Source of the DNA: Enterococcus sp. CSURQ0835
GTDB lineage: Bacteria > Bacillota > Bacilli > Lactobacillales > Enterococcaceae
Direction of reading: 5' to 3'
Length of the DNA stretch: 38,439 bases
NCBI RefSeq assembly: GCF_902706605.1
Contig: NZ_CACSLH010000029.1
Span: forward strand, 1-38,439
A model generated the notes under the pieces. The model was given only the letters and a program-made list of their open reading frames with translations. It was not told the origin of the DNA and searched no databases. Shown in pieces: positions 8,619 through 17,389 of the stretch. The first letter of the stretch is position 1; every line of letters begins with the position of its first letter. Position numbers and translations under genes: made by a program.

Positions 8619-8656
8619 TGCTAGAATAAAAAACAACAATTAGGAGGGACAGTACA
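8619..8656 (+). promoter_or_regulatory. Promoter of the YknWXYZ-like operon
   Basis: TGC-TAGAAT (8619-8627) is an extended -10; no clear -35. AGGAGGG precedes the ATG at 8657. Confidence 0.5.
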
Positions 8657-9151
8657 ATGGAAAAAGTGGAAAAGCATTTGAAAAAAGCCAAGACATGGAA
8701 CATGGTTTTACTGATTTTAGGTATTATTTCTGTAATTTCAGGGATTGTTGGATTAAAAAGTGTTTTAAGTCCAGATACGAAGACTTTTGAACAATTAGGC
8801 GCGTATGGTCAAGAGTTACTAGCCTATCAGACTAGTCCGTTGACTAAAGCCGTTTCCATCATCGGATTACTAGTGAGTATCGTGTTAGTCGTTTGGTATT
8901 TCAAAGCGAATAAAATGTTAAGTAACGAACAAGTACCACCAAAGTATCCGTATTATATTTATTTAGGCTATACGGTTTTAAGTTTGTGCTTAACGATGAT
9001 CATGCAGCCACGCGCAACTGGAACGGCCGCTAGTTTTGCACTAGTGACAACGATTGTGACATTTGTTATTCAAGCGATCGTCGCACTGCCTGCCGTGTTA
9101 GTGATCGTTCATTTATTTAAAGCCGAACCAGAAGGAGTAACGCATGAATAA
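8657..9151 (+). CDS. Four-helix membrane protein, first gene of the MacAB-like operon
   Basis: The 164-residue protein has a short charged N-terminus and about four membrane helices (residues 15-38, 60-82, 95-115, 122-150). It overlaps the next gene by 8 bases, so it belongs to the operon. In Bacillus subtilis the comparable yknWXYZ operon begins with the membrane protein YknW (Yip1 type). Position and topology match, but sequence membership of that family could not be confirmed by eye. Possible role: accessory or assembly factor for the efflux complex. Confidence 0.78.
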   Translation: MEKVEKHLKKAKTWNMVLLILGIISVISGIVGLKSVLSPDTKTFEQLGAYGQELLAYQTSPLTKAVSIIGLLVSIVLVVWYFKANKMLSNEQVPPKYPYYIYLGYTVLSLCLTMIMQPRATGTAASFALVTTIVTFVIQAIVALPAVLVIVHLFKAEPEGVTHE

Positions 9152-10394
9152 GAGACCAACTAGTAAAAATCCATTTAAAAAACTACAAGCTAAATTTAAG
9201 GGCTTGACTAAAAAACAAAAGACCCGCGCTAGCATTATTGCGGGAATTTTAGCCGTCTTGTTGTTAATTGGAGCGTTTGTGTATTCGCAAACACGTAAAA
9301 AAGATGAGGCTGAAAATAAATACCAGACAGTGACATTGAAAAAAGCAGACCCGTTGACGTTTAAAGGGATCGTCAAAGCTTCTACGACGCAAGATTACTA
9401 TTTTGATCAATCGTTAGGAAAAATCTCAACGATCAATGTCTCAGATGGTCAAAAAGTCGATGATAAAACGGCGCTTTTGACTTATGAAAATCCAGAAGTC
9501 CAATCACAAGCCGATGAACAAAATGAAAACTTGAATAAATTGAATGTTGGCGTGAAAAATGCGCAAGAAACGGTGGATGCTGCTAATACGAAACAAGCAA
9601 AAGTCCAACAACAAGTCACGAACGCGCAAAATGAATATAATGCCATCACCGGAACCGATGAAGAAAGCAAAGCGAAAAAAGAAGCGGCCAAAGAAAAAGT
9701 TGATCAGACCGAAGAACAACTCGATGCGGCAAAAGATGCGGTGTTGCAAGCGCGCCAAGCTCTTGATCAAGCAAACGCGGAATTGTCTTCTGCTAATGAA
9801 GCGGTCAACAATATGAAAGCCAAAGTCTCCTCGACAGTCACAAGTTCAAGTAGCGGAACGGCTTATGTCAATCAAAAAGGAAAAAATGATCCGTCAGTGC
9901 CAGTGGTCCAAGTCGTCAGTGATGATATCCACGTGGAAGGGACTGTTTCGGAATATGATTTCTCACGTTTGAAAGAAAACGAGAGTGTGACCGTCAAACC
10001 GATCATCTCTGATCAGAAAATCGACGGAACGATCACCCATATCAATCAATTACCAGAAAAAAGTAGCGGCGAACAAGCTAGTGGAAGTAAAGGTACCGCT
10101 TCAGTCTCGAATTATACCTTTACAGTGAAGCCTGCTCAAAGTTTGCAGTATGGCTACAATGTTCAAATCACGTTGCCGCTAGATGAGATCCGTTTGCCAA
10201 ATGCCGCGGTGTTAGATGAAAATGGCGAGTCGTATGTTTTTGTTTATCGTGATGGTACGATCCATAAGAAAAAAATCATGACGGAAAAACAAGATGGCTA
10301 CATTGTATTGCGTAGCGGTTTGAAAGAAAAAGATAAAATCGTGGCAAATCCTGATGAAAAACTTTCCGACGGTCAGAAATTGGCGGTGGATTAA
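9144..10394 (+). CDS. Membrane-fusion/adaptor subunit of a MacAB-like exporter
   Basis: The 416-residue HlyD/RND-type adaptor (YknX-like) has one N-terminal membrane helix (residues 30-48), then an extracytoplasmic region: a split biotinyl-lipoyl-like domain (LGKISTINVSDGQKVDDKT on the N-side), a long Ala/Gln/Lys-rich coiled-coil hairpin (about 115-230), and beta-rich domains ending with KEKDKIVANPDEKLSDGQKL. AAGGAG precedes the ATG inside the end of the first gene. The stop is directly followed by the ATG of the ATPase gene. It likely links the permease to substrate capture at the outer membrane face; substrate unknown. Confidence 0.88.
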   Translation: MNKRPTSKNPFKKLQAKFKGLTKKQKTRASIIAGILAVLLLIGAFVYSQTRKKDEAENKYQTVTLKKADPLTFKGIVKASTTQDYYFDQSLGKISTINVSDGQKVDDKTALLTYENPEVQSQADEQNENLNKLNVGVKNAQETVDAANTKQAKVQQQVTNAQNEYNAITGTDEESKAKKEAAKEKVDQTEEQLDAAKDAVLQARQALDQANAELSSANEAVNNMKAKVSSTVTSSSSGTAYVNQKGKNDPSVPVVQVVSDDIHVEGTVSEYDFSRLKENESVTVKPIISDQKIDGTITHINQLPEKSSGEQASGSKGTASVSNYTFTVKPAQSLQYGYNVQITLPLDEIRLPNAAVLDENGESYVFVYRDGTIHKKKIMTEKQDGYIVLRSGLKEKDKIVANPDEKLSDGQKLAVD

Positions 10395-11081
10395 ATGATT
10401 GAATTGATCAATATCAACAAGTATTACCGCACCGAAGAAGAGAATCTCCACGTCTTGAAAGATATCAATCTTTCAGCTGATGCCGGCGAGATGATCGCGA
10501 TCATGGGTCCGTCCGGATCAGGAAAATCGACGTTGATCAATACATTGGGTTTCATCGATACGAAATTTGACGGTCAATATTTATTTGAAGGCGAAAATCT
10601 CATTACGACTTCAGATGATCGACTTTCAAAAGTTCGGAATCAAATCGTCGGGTTCGTCTTTCAAGACTTTAGCTTGATCGATAATTATACGGTCTATGAA
10701 AATGTCGAATTACCGCTGTTGTATAATGGTTACAGCTTTAATGAGACAAAAGAAAAAGTGATGGCTGCACTAGACAAAGTCGGGATCGCTGATAAAGCGG
10801 AAAAACATCCCAAGCAACTATCAGGGGGGCAACAACAGCGGGTGGCGATCGCACGAGCGCTCATCAATCAGCCTAAGTTTATCATTGCGGATGAACCGAC
10901 CGGCGCGCTAGATACTCATACGTCTGCTGAGATCATGAAATTATTCCAAGAACTGAATCGCAAAGAAAAAGCGACGATCTTTATGGTAACCCATGATCCT
11001 GAAGTGGTGCCTTATTGTACCCGGCTGGTGAGTATTCGGGATGGCGCGATCATTGAAGATAAGGCGGTGGATGACCGATGA
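10395..11081 (+). CDS. ABC exporter ATP-binding protein (MacB/YknY type)
   Basis: The 228-residue cytoplasmic ATPase energises the adjacent permease. All motifs are present: Walker A GPSGSGKST (Lys44), Q-loop Gln90, signature LSGGQ (142-146), Walker B KFIIADE (161-167) with Glu167, and switch His200. Length and the FQDFSLIDNYTVYENV segment fit the lipoprotein/MacB export class. It starts immediately after the adaptor stop and overlaps the permease by ATGA, indicating coupled translation. Confidence 0.95.
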   Translation: MIELININKYYRTEEENLHVLKDINLSADAGEMIAIMGPSGSGKSTLINTLGFIDTKFDGQYLFEGENLITTSDDRLSKVRNQIVGFVFQDFSLIDNYTVYENVELPLLYNGYSFNETKEKVMAALDKVGIADKAEKHPKQLSGGQQQRVAIARALINQPKFIIADEPTGALDTHTSAEIMKLFQELNRKEKATIFMVTHDPEVVPYCTRLVSIRDGAIIEDKAVDDR

Positions 11082-12277
11082 AATTTTATGTGAATTGGCG
11101 CTCTTCGCTAGGTTCGATCTTTAAAAATAAAAAACGGAGTGCCTTGACGATGTTCGGGATCATTATCGGGATCGCCGCAGTAATTGCGATTTTATCGATT
11201 GGTCGTGGTTTTGAACGCGATACGATCAAAAGTTTGACTCCTGGTGAATCCAGTAAATTAGAAGTCAACATCACGTTTAATCCCGACGATCCAGCGCTGT
11301 ATTATTCGAACCTCGACATGATCCAACCAAGTGATATGGAGATCGTCCGCAATCTTGATGGGGTAGAGAAAGTCAGTTACCCTAAAGCCGATCTCAGCTA
11401 TATCTATAAAGATATTCCGATCAAAAATAAAATGAAAAATAAACGGATCGGGGTCGTGAAAAAACAAGGGAAGCCTGTCCTTTATGGCCGGAGTTTGACC
11501 GTCTATGATAATGAAACGCAAAACAAAGTCGCACTCGTTGATGAAGGCATTGCGAAAAGTTTGTACAAAAGTGGTAAAGCTGCGATCGGTCGTGGGATCG
11601 AGATCGAAGACCAAGTGTTGACGATCGTTGGTGTCTTTAAAGAAGCCGCGGGTCAAAGTATGTTTTCTGCGGAAGAAACAAGTATCCAAGTGCCGCGAAA
11701 AACGTATATTCATTTCTTCGGCAATGATCAAGATACCAGCAGTCTAGTCTTGACATTGCGTCAAGGAACCAAACCGAATAAAGTCGCAGATAAAGCGATT
11801 AAGAAATTAAAAAGTAATGGTGCGATGCGGGACCAAGGGGAATACCAAGTCGCAGATACAGCGCTGATGACAGATGGGATCAGTGATGTCTTGAGTACGA
11901 TCACCTTATTTGTTTCGGCGGTCGCAGGGATTTCACTATTTATTGCTGGAGTCGGGGTCATGAATATGATGTACATCTCGGTTTCAGAACGAACAAAAGA
12001 AATCGGGATTCGCCGAGCATTGGGGGCAACGCGCGGGGCGATCCGCACTCAATTTTTACTGGAAGGGGTCACGTTGACTTTAGTTGGCGGGATCATCGGT
12101 TATTTACTGGGGATGATCGTGGCCTACGCTGTCGGGTCAGCTATGAACATCTCGGTTTCTGTCGATCTATTCACCGTTTTATTAGCAGTGGGTGTTTCAA
12201 GTGGGATCGGCTTACTCTTTTCTGTAATGCCAGCCTCAGAAGCTGCGAAAAAAGATTTGATCGATATCTTGCGTTAG
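11078..12277 (+). CDS. ABC exporter permease, MacB/FtsX type
   Basis: The 399-residue permease has an N-terminal helix (about residues 22-42), a large extracytoplasmic MacB-type domain (about 45-265), and three C-terminal helices typical of FtsX proteins. The diagnostic segments are GVGVMNMMYISVSERTKEIG and IRRALGATRGAIRTQFLLEG. With the ATPase and adaptor it forms a YknXYZ-like tripartite exporter. In Bacillus YknWXYZ protects from the SdpC toxin, so export of, or defence against, a peptide is a reasonable but unproved guess. No neighbouring regulator or bacteriocin gene is seen. Confidence 0.93.
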   Translation: MKFYVNWRSSLGSIFKNKKRSALTMFGIIIGIAAVIAILSIGRGFERDTIKSLTPGESSKLEVNITFNPDDPALYYSNLDMIQPSDMEIVRNLDGVEKVSYPKADLSYIYKDIPIKNKMKNKRIGVVKKQGKPVLYGRSLTVYDNETQNKVALVDEGIAKSLYKSGKAAIGRGIEIEDQVLTIVGVFKEAAGQSMFSAEETSIQVPRKTYIHFFGNDQDTSSLVLTLRQGTKPNKVADKAIKKLKSNGAMRDQGEYQVADTALMTDGISDVLSTITLFVSAVAGISLFIAGVGVMNMMYISVSERTKEIGIRRALGATRGAIRTQFLLEGVTLTLVGGIIGYLLGMIVAYAVGSAMNISVSVDLFTVLLAVGVSSGIGLLFSVMPASEAAKKDLIDILR

Positions 12278-12296
12278 CTTGCGAAGGCAATGTTTG

Positions 12297-12329
12297 AGAC
12301 GTGACCAACTACCGGTCGCGTCTTTTTTT
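12297..12329 (+). terminator. Terminator of the efflux operon
   Basis: A 10-bp stem with one G-U pair (12297-12306 with 12314-12323) is followed by a T-run. Confidence 0.85.
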
Positions 12330-12442
12330 ATCGACTAGTTTCTCCACCGGATCTTTTAAGCGCTAAACGAGTTTGGTCATTTTTCTTATTTCAACTACTT
12401 GGAAAATTAAAAAAACAAAATTCTGACTTTTCTGTTAATTTA

Positions 12443-12476
12443 TGCTATTATTCTAATTAATTGAAATGAGAAAGGA
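12443..12476 (+). promoter_or_regulatory. Promoter of the Lrp-aminotransferase operon
   Basis: TGC-TATTAT (12443-12451) is an extended -10. AAAGGA (12471-12476) lies nine bases before the TTG start at 12486. No clear -35. Confidence 0.45.
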
Positions 12477-12485
12477 AGAACGTAT

Positions 12486-12980
12486 TTGAAAATTGAAAAA
12501 CAAAAACAATTGTTGAAATTGATCGAAAAAGATTGTCGTTTATCTATTGATGAGTACGCGATCTTGTTAGGTGAAGAAAGTGCTGTTGTTGCCCATGAAA
12601 TCAAACGCTTAGAAGCCGAAAATATTATTTGTGGCTACCGCGGCTTGATCGATTGGAGCAAAATTGAAACCGAATGGATCGAGGCCTTTGTCGAAGTCCG
12701 GACGTTAGCTCAAGGAGAAGATGGTTACCGCAATATCGCTAACAGTATCAAAAAATTCCCACAAGTCGAGATCTTGTATTTCATCAGTGGCGGTTTTGAT
12801 TTCTTCGTGAAAGTCCGAGGCAAAAATATCAAAGACATCTCTAGATTTATCGCGACGAATTTAGCTTCGATTCCAGAGGTCCAAGGAACGCGGACACATT
12901 TCTTATTAGACAAATACAAAGAATGGGGTATCGATTTAGAAGACAATGATACCGATCACAGGATCAAGGTGACACCATGA
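12486..12980 (+). CDS. Lrp/AsnC family transcriptional regulator
   Basis: The 164-residue protein has an N-terminal winged HTH (residues 1-50, LSIDEYAILLGEESAVVAHE) and a C-terminal RAM effector domain (about 60-145). It starts with TTG and ends overlapping the aminotransferase ATG by four bases. Lrp/AsnC proteins sense amino acids as dimers or octamers; coupling to an aminotransferase suggests local, perhaps autoregulatory, control by an amino acid. The effector is unknown. Confidence 0.9.
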   Translation: MKIEKQKQLLKLIEKDCRLSIDEYAILLGEESAVVAHEIKRLEAENIICGYRGLIDWSKIETEWIEAFVEVRTLAQGEDGYRNIANSIKKFPQVEILYFISGGFDFFVKVRGKNIKDISRFIATNLASIPEVQGTRTHFLLDKYKEWGIDLEDNDTDHRIKVTP

Positions 12981-14143
12981 GTGCGGAAAAGTATTTAGCT
13001 AAACACATCACAGCGATCCAACCTTCTGGGATTCGCAAATTTTTTGATATCGTTTCCGAACAACCTGACGCGATCTCGCTAGGTGTGGGGGAGCCGGACT
13101 TTGAAACACCGCAGCAAATGACAGCAGAAGGTATCCGCTCGCTGCAAGAAGGGCGAACGTTTTACACGGCGAATGCTGGTTTATTACCACTTCGCGAGCG
13201 GATCAGTGATTATTTGCAAGAAACGATGACCGTCAGTTATGATCCGAAAACGGAAATCATCGTGACTGTTGGTGGGAGTGAAGCGATCGACTTAGCGTTG
13301 CGAGCTTTTATTGAAGCAGGCGATGAAGTAATCATTCCGCAGCCGAGCTTTGTCTGTTATGAACCGATTACGCAATTAGTCGGTGGTGTGCCGGTGACGA
13401 TCGATTTATCAGCGGAAAATGATTTTCAATTAACGCCTGAGCAATTAGAAGCTGCGATCACGACGAAAAGTAAAGTCTTGATTTTATCTTATCCGAATAA
13501 TCCGACTGGTGGCATCATGACAAAAGAAGCCTTGATCAAAATTGCCGATGTCGTCAAACGTCACGACTTGTTAGTGATCTCAGATGAAATTTATAGTGAA
13601 CTGCTGTATGACGAGCCTTTTGTTAGTATTGCCAGCTTACCAGGAATGCGAAATCGAACGATCGTCGTCAATGGTTTTTCTAAGTCATTTGCTATGACTG
13701 GCTGGCGGTTAGGTTATGTGGCGGGCTATGAGCCGTTCATCAGTGCGATGTTGAAGATCCATCAATATACGATCATGGCAGCACCAACTGTCAGTCAATA
13801 TGCTGCATTGGAAGGATTGAAAGATTGGCACGAGACGATTGAAACGATGCGTTTATCCTACGAGGAACGCCAGAACTTTTTACACCACGGTTTAACGCAG
13901 TTAGGATTACCTTGTTACAAAGCAAAAGGCGCCTTTTATTTGTTTCCAGACATTCGGCAGTTCGGAATGTCTAGTGAAGACTTTGCGTTGCAACTACTCG
14001 AACAAGAAAAGTTAGCGGTGGTACCAGGCTCAGCGTTTGGTAAAAGTGGGGAAGGCTTTTTACGTTTATCTTATGCTTATTCATTAGCCGAATTAAAAGA
14101 AGCGTTGCATCGTTTAGGACGCTTTGTTGCCACTCTGAGTTAA
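12977..14143 (+). CDS. Class I/II PLP aminotransferase
   Basis: The 388-residue fold-type I aminotransferase has GVGEPDFETP near the N-terminus, SYPNNPTGG in the cofactor region, the Schiff-base lysine Lys236 in GFSKSFAMTGWRLGY, and the substrate-carboxylate arginine Arg363 in GFLRLSYA. Such enzymes in lactic acid bacteria are annotated as AraT, AspB or PatA (aromatic, aspartate or N-acetyl-diaminopimelate aminotransferases), and sequence alone does not choose. The ATG overlaps the Lrp stop (ATGA), and a hairpin terminator follows. Confidence 0.92.
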   Translation: MSAEKYLAKHITAIQPSGIRKFFDIVSEQPDAISLGVGEPDFETPQQMTAEGIRSLQEGRTFYTANAGLLPLRERISDYLQETMTVSYDPKTEIIVTVGGSEAIDLALRAFIEAGDEVIIPQPSFVCYEPITQLVGGVPVTIDLSAENDFQLTPEQLEAAITTKSKVLILSYPNNPTGGIMTKEALIKIADVVKRHDLLVISDEIYSELLYDEPFVSIASLPGMRNRTIVVNGFSKSFAMTGWRLGYVAGYEPFISAMLKIHQYTIMAAPTVSQYAALEGLKDWHETIETMRLSYEERQNFLHHGLTQLGLPCYKAKGAFYLFPDIRQFGMSSEDFALQLLEQEKLAVVPGSAFGKSGEGFLRLSYAYSLAELKEALHRLGRFVATLS

Positions 14144-14178
14144 TTGTGTTTTGCTGGACAAATTCAATTGAAACAACG

Positions 14179-14227
14179 AAAAAATCAGCGGGCTGCTGGA
14201 AGTAAAAAAGAAGCCAGCTGATTTTTT
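14179..14227 (+). terminator. Terminator after the aminotransferase
   Basis: AAAAAATCAGC (14179-14189) pairs with GCTGATTTTTT (14217-14227), extended by GGCT/AGCC inside, with a T-run at the end. Confidence 0.8.
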
Positions 14228-14403
14228 TCATGTCTTCAATAGCACTTTCTTAACAAAGTATGATTGAATTAGCATCATTTTTTTATGTAAGCGAATCCAA
14301 AAGGTAAAAAAACCGGTTTTCAGTCGAGTAGATTTATCTGAAAATTTTAATTATAAGAAATCGCTAAGACTGTTATTTTTCTCACGATAAAATAAAATCA
14401 GAT
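14228..14403. other. AT-rich gap between convergent genes
   Basis: No gene is supported in the 334 bases between the aminotransferase and the permease. Besides the two terminators it holds a 12-bp palindrome AAAACCGGTTTT (14309-14320) overlapping a TTTTCAG/CTGAAAA inverted repeat (14317-14323 with 14338-14344), and a cre-like match (14285-14299) that is not placed to control either gene. Confidence 0.5.
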
Positions 14404-14437
14404 GCAAAAAAAATAACCATTCTCGTCAAAGAATGGT
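14404..14437 (-). terminator. Terminator of the CycA-like permease gene
   Basis: ACCATTCT (14416-14423) pairs with AGAATGGT (14430-14437). On the minus strand it is followed by TTATTTTTTTT. Confidence 0.8.
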
Positions 14438-14477
14438 CACTTTATAAAATAATTTTTCTTGATATTGGAAGAAATTT

Positions 14478-15830
14478 TTAACCTTTTCGTTCAAATTTTA
14501 AATGGTAGATGACTAATAAGACGATAAACCAAATCGGTGAGAAGATCAACGCTTCACGTGTATCGGCTGCCAACGCCAGCACAACTAGTACGAAAGCTAA
14601 AAAGGCGTAGATGATATAAGACGTATAAGGGAAAAGGTGAAGCTTGAAGTTACTTTTCGCGACTTTATCGGGATTTTGCTTCCGGTATTTGCTGTGAGTA
14701 AAGACGATCATTCCCCAGATAAACAAGAAACAAATCGTGGCGATTGAACTAACCATCGCAAAGACACCGCTTGGCATAAAGAAGTTCAATAAGACCGCGA
14801 TGAAGATCACTAAAGTGGAGAAGACCAATGCTTGACCTGGAACTTTGTGAGTCGTCAACTTTTTAAAACGAGAAGGTGCGCTACCTTCTTGGGCTAGTGA
14901 ACGAACCATTCGGCCGGTACTATAGATCGCGGAATTACAAGCCGACATTGCCGAGGTCAACACGACTAAGTTGACGATTGAAGCAGCTGCTACGATTCCA
15001 ATTTCTGAAAAGACTTGGACGAACGGACTTTGGTCAGCGGACAAACTGCTCCAAGGGTAGATGGACATGATCACAAAGAGCGAACCTAAGTAAAACAAAA
15101 TGATCCGGATCGGAATGTTGTCGATCGCTTTTGGTAAAACCGTTTCAGGATCAGAAGTCTCGCCACCGATCAAGCCGACTAATTCAACTCCACAAAAAGC
15201 AAAAGTCGCCATTTGGAAGGAAAGCATAAACCCTTTGGCACCTTTCGGGAAAAAACCGCCGTAATGCCACAAGTTACTGACTGCAACGTGTCCTGCACTT
15301 GTTTTATAACTAGTAAAAATCATAAACGCCCCAACGACGATCAATGCGACGATCGCGATGACCTTGATCAAGGCAAACCAAAATTCCATTTCACCAAAAA
15401 GTCCCACTGCGACTAAGTTCAATCCTAATAAGATGATCAGTGCAATGAGTTCAGGCAACCATTGAGGGACATTTGGAGCCCAAAAACGAACGTACATCCC
15501 GGTGGCAGTCAAATCAGCCATCGCGATAGAGATCCAACAAAACCAGTAGGTCCAGCCAGTGACAAACGCGGCTTTTTTACCAAGATAATCTGCGATGAAG
15601 TCTAAAAAAGAATGGTAATTCAAATTTGACAACATCAATTCTCCCAACGCGCGCATGATTAGAAAAATAACTCCACCTGTGATCGCGTAGGAAAGAAGGA
15701 TCGATGGACCTGCGAGCTGGATCGTTTTTCCGGCCCCTAGAAATAGCCCGGTTCCGATTGCGCCACCAATCGAAATCAGTTGAACGTGGCGATTTTTGAG
15801 GCCGCGTTCGAGTTCCTCATGTGTTTCCAT
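14478..15830 (-). CDS. cycA: Amino-acid permease, CycA-like (AAT/APC family)
   Basis: The 450-residue, roughly 12-helix transporter of the APC superfamily starts with the conserved ERGLKNRHVQLISIGGAIGT and continues with FLGAGKTIQLAGPSI. Its TGWTYWFCWISIAMADLTAT block closely resembles CycA, the proton-coupled D-serine/D-alanine/glycine importer. AAAGGA precedes the ATG. It is monocistronic, with its own promoter and terminator. Substrate assignment rests on remembered family resemblance, so other neutral amino acids are possible. Confidence 0.87.
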   Translation of the reverse strand: METHEELERGLKNRHVQLISIGGAIGTGLFLGAGKTIQLAGPSILLSYAITGGVIFLIMRALGELMLSNLNYHSFLDFIADYLGKKAAFVTGWTYWFCWISIAMADLTATGMYVRFWAPNVPQWLPELIALIILLGLNLVAVGLFGEMEFWFALIKVIAIVALIVVGAFMIFTSYKTSAGHVAVSNLWHYGGFFPKGAKGFMLSFQMATFAFCGVELVGLIGGETSDPETVLPKAIDNIPIRIILFYLGSLFVIMSIYPWSSLSADQSPFVQVFSEIGIVAAASIVNLVVLTSAMSACNSAIYSTGRMVRSLAQEGSAPSRFKKLTTHKVPGQALVFSTLVIFIAVLLNFFMPSGVFAMVSSIATICFLFIWGMIVFTHSKYRKQNPDKVAKSNFKLHLFPYTSYIIYAFLAFVLVVLALAADTREALIFSPIWFIVLLVIYHLKFERKG

Positions 15831-15860
15831 TTTATCAAATCCTTTTTTTAAGATAACATC

Positions 15861-15888
15861 ATTTTACCACCAAAAAATTTGTACGCAA
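15861..15888 (-). promoter_or_regulatory. Promoter of the CycA-like permease gene
   Basis: On the minus strand: TTGCGT (15888-15883), 16 bases, TAAAAT (15866-15861) with a preceding TGG that makes an extended -10. Confidence 0.6.
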
Positions 15889-16003
15889 GTAAAAACATTA
15901 AGGGTAATCTGAACCTCATTGTGAATTAGAAAAATTAAATAACGTCACATTTTAAAGAATCGGTAGAGATTTTTATTTCAACTGTCATTTGGGAATCAGT
16001 TGG

Positions 16004-16012
16004 TGTTATAAT
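16004..16012 (+). promoter_or_regulatory. Extended -10 promoter of the Ser-rich protein gene
   Basis: TGT-TATAAT at 16004-16012. TGTCAT (15983-15988, 18-base spacing) is a possible weak -35. A strong TAGGAGG site precedes the GTG start at 16052. Confidence 0.6.
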
Positions 16013-16051
16013 ATAGTCTGATTAATCAGGGAAGATTTAGGAGGTTGACCT

Positions 16052-17131
16052 GTGTCCAAAAAAAAGCTGGGCTGGTGGGGGCTGATCATTTTCGTGATCG
16101 CCGCGTTGAGTTTTGCCGGCTACCAATTTTATCGTGAAAAAACCGCTGCGACACGCCGTGAGACGGAACAAGTATTTCAGCGTAAATTGAATAATCTCTA
16201 CCTCGACCAAAAGTCAGGTTACTTTAAAGATACGATCAGTGAAGAAGATTTTGATCATTTGTTAAACGAATTAGCCGCACGCACCGGCCGAAATCAAGCA
16301 ATGGAAGAACAGATCGCAGGGAGCAAGGCCGATTTTCGTTTGCAGACGCAGATGAATCAATTGTTTGAAAAAAGTGTCTTGACGGGGATGGATCTTTCAG
16401 CCCATCCGGTTTTACAAACGATCGATACGAATGATCGGATTACACGCCTAACAGGGCAGTTACAAACAAGTGCTGCGAAAAAAAAGAGCTGGGGCCAAGA
16501 TATTGAAGCGATATTATCAATCGCGAAAAACCAAGCGAGCCACTATCAAGCTGCCGAGCAAACCGTGACGAAGCTGACACGAAAAAAAGCTGCTGATATT
16601 ACGTTAAGTGATTATTTATCGACAGTTCAAACAGTAGCGATCTTGCCTGATGGAAATTTCAAAGAGGATTTGCTTAATCAGTTAAATCCAATTAAACGGA
16701 AACTCAGTGAGAACAACCAAGATTTTTCAACTGAAGTCCAACAAAAAGAAGCGGAAATCGAAGCGGCAGCAAAAGACTATCAAGCCCGCCAAACGAAAGA
16801 ATTAGAAACAAAAACGGAACAGTTGAACACATTGAAAAAAGAATTAGCACAAAAGCAACGCACTTACGCGTCGCTTTCACGGATGAAAGTCTCGTTGGAA
16901 AATAGCCGATCGCGCTCGTTGGAAAGCAGTAGCGAATCAAGTACTACGTCCACAACGATCGAAAATGGAGAGGTCATTATCGTACCAGGAGACTCTACGA
17001 ATACGCGACCAAGCAGTTCGAGCTCGTCATCTACTTCGACCAGTTCAGCTCCGCCAATGGAAAGCAGCACGAGCAGTTCTGCTAGTGATGATGAGCAGCA
17101 AATCGCACCAGCTGGAGTTACAAATCATTAA
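16052..17131 (+). CDS. Membrane-anchored helical protein with Ser-rich C-terminal tail
   Basis: This 359-residue protein was not recognised. It has a basic N-terminus and a single hydrophobic segment (about residues 7-25) that probably acts as an uncleaved anchor, then a helical Gln/Lys/Glu-rich extracellular region with a strong coiled coil (about 225-285). The Ser/Thr-rich low-complexity tail (about 285-345) resembles wall-spanning linkers. No LPXTG motif is present. GTG is the start because TAGGAGG lies directly upstream. It is a single gene with its own promoter and terminator. A role at the cell wall is inferred from architecture only. Confidence 0.8.
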   Translation: MSKKKLGWWGLIIFVIAALSFAGYQFYREKTAATRRETEQVFQRKLNNLYLDQKSGYFKDTISEEDFDHLLNELAARTGRNQAMEEQIAGSKADFRLQTQMNQLFEKSVLTGMDLSAHPVLQTIDTNDRITRLTGQLQTSAAKKKSWGQDIEAILSIAKNQASHYQAAEQTVTKLTRKKAADITLSDYLSTVQTVAILPDGNFKEDLLNQLNPIKRKLSENNQDFSTEVQQKEAEIEAAAKDYQARQTKELETKTEQLNTLKKELAQKQRTYASLSRMKVSLENSRSRSLESSSESSTTSTTIENGEVIIVPGDSTNTRPSSSSSSSTSTSSAPPMESSTSSSASDDEQQIAPAGVTNH

Positions 17132-17199
17132 GCAAGGGCTGTAACAATTGTCGTGGTACTGTCCTATGAACCGAGCAATCCTAAACGTGAGACACGAGC

Positions 17200-17248
17200 A
17201 AAAGCCGGATACCTTCCATTAAAAATTATGGGAAGGCATCCGGCTTTT
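17200..17248 (+). terminator. Terminator after the Ser-rich protein gene
   Basis: AAAAGCCGGAT plus CCTTCC (17200-17217) pairs with GGAAGG plus ATCCGGCTTTT (17231-17248). Nothing gene-like was seen in the following 140 bases. Confidence 0.8.
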
Positions 17249-17389
17249 CAGCGTTTGAAATTTTTTCTGACAGCCGTTTTCTTGTTAAAGGTAGTCAAAG
17301 CGGTCGCTATGTATCACTTGAAAACGACCTATGTCTTAGTTTCGGTTAGGTTTAAACTAGTTGCTGAGTTGGAGTAGCTTTTGGCTTTT

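Noticed and set aside
14285-14299. Perfect-looking catabolite (cre) site, ATGTAAGCGAATCCA
   Set aside because: It lies between two convergent genes, downstream of both, so it cannot act at a promoter; a chance match is likely.
17153-17377. 74-residue plus-strand open frame
   Set aside because: It runs through a terminator hairpin, has no ribosome site and no recognisable sequence.
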